64,000 nucleotides of DNA. Origin: Aquimixticola soesokkakensis (lineage in GTDB: Bacteria > Pseudomonadota > Alphaproteobacteria > Rhodobacterales > Rhodobacteraceae). Below are positions 63,935 to 64,000 of the stretch, one piece after another. The notes below the pieces were generated by a model. It searched no databases and had not been told where the DNA came from. It saw nothing but the letters and a program-made list of their open reading frames with translations. Every line of letters begins with the position of its first letter. The stretch's first letter is position 1. The position numbers and the translations under genes are program-made. The stretch spans positions 186,001 to 250,000 of the forward strand of contig NZ_FWFS01000005.1 of assembly GCF_900172375.1 (NCBI RefSeq). Direction: 5' to 3'.

Positions 63935-64000
63935 GCGCCGTGAAGTGCGATTTATTAAGCAAAAACAATTAGTTAAAAAATAGGTATAATAATACCCCAC

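Overview
The window is a gene-dense, GC-rich stretch of a bacterial chromosome. It almost certainly comes from a Rhodobacterales/Rhodobacteraceae (Roseobacter-type) alphaproteobacterium. The evidence is a circularly permuted two-piece tmRNA gene, an alpha-type SspB, the phr-cfa-trgA-trgB cluster known from Rhodobacter, DUF6456 and DUF6477 proteins, CtrA-type TTAA-N7-TTAA sites and a ChrR/sigma-E-type promoter. I see no prophage, transposase, CRISPR array, rRNA or tRNA. The content is mostly core and housekeeping genes, so the novel signal lies mainly in small genes, operators and repeats.

Layout. 0-4.3 kb: diheme cytochrome c, lipoyl synthase, peroxiredoxin and OxyR. 4.3-12.7 kb: catalase, the DUF6456/DUF6477 divergent pair, GMP synthase, a small monooxygenase, a FadL-like outer membrane protein and a DMT exporter. 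12.7-18.3 kb: pgi-pgl-zwf (entry to the Entner-Doudoroff pathway), an HNH nuclease, and an overlooked 54-residue membrane protein with its own promoter site, Shine-Dalgarno and terminator. 18.3-25 kb: cobalamin genes in two divergent units, cbiD-cobK continuing into a DNA glycosylase and an esterase, and cobA-cobB followed by an MFS transporter. 25-29 kb: photolyase-Cfa-TrgA-TrgB behind a sigma-E-like promoter. 29-35 kb: ATM1-type ABC exporter, LysM protein, LOG protein, RarD and a 26-bp tandem repeat array. 35-39 kb: host-attachment/baeRF-like protein, SodB, CcmI-RuvX-DUF1289, and a cluster of four palindromes. 39-45 kb: polyamine-type binding protein, ssrA, an NTF2-like protein, sspB, fumC and two small DUF proteins. 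45-50 kb: cysS-cimA-squalene-synthase-like operon and RNase D. 50-54 kb: cydAB plus a DUF2474-like subunit, and an iron-binding protein with an iron-type operator. 54-64 kb: MazG, a P-loop ATPase, MetA, hydrolase, PPK2, a TetR regulator, a polyamine-type ABC transporter without a binding protein, a TfoX-like protein, and rpsI-rplM.

How it fits together. Oxidative and photo-oxidative stress and iron form a recurring theme: OxyR-KatA, peroxiredoxin, SodB, the phr-cfa-trg unit, cytochrome bd, an Irr-like box between lipA and the peroxiredoxin gene, and a TGA-N9-TCA operator before the iron-binding protein. A second theme is protein quality control: the tmRNA tag gene and its ClpXP adaptor SspB lie about 1 kb apart. 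Many operons use 4-bp stop/start overlaps, pointing to translational coupling. The most noteworthy non-coding features are a dispersed 21-22 bp inverted-repeat family (three sites), a 26-bp tandem array, a cluster of four palindromes after the DUF1289 gene, and a 12-bp repeat that contains the stop codon of a transporter gene.
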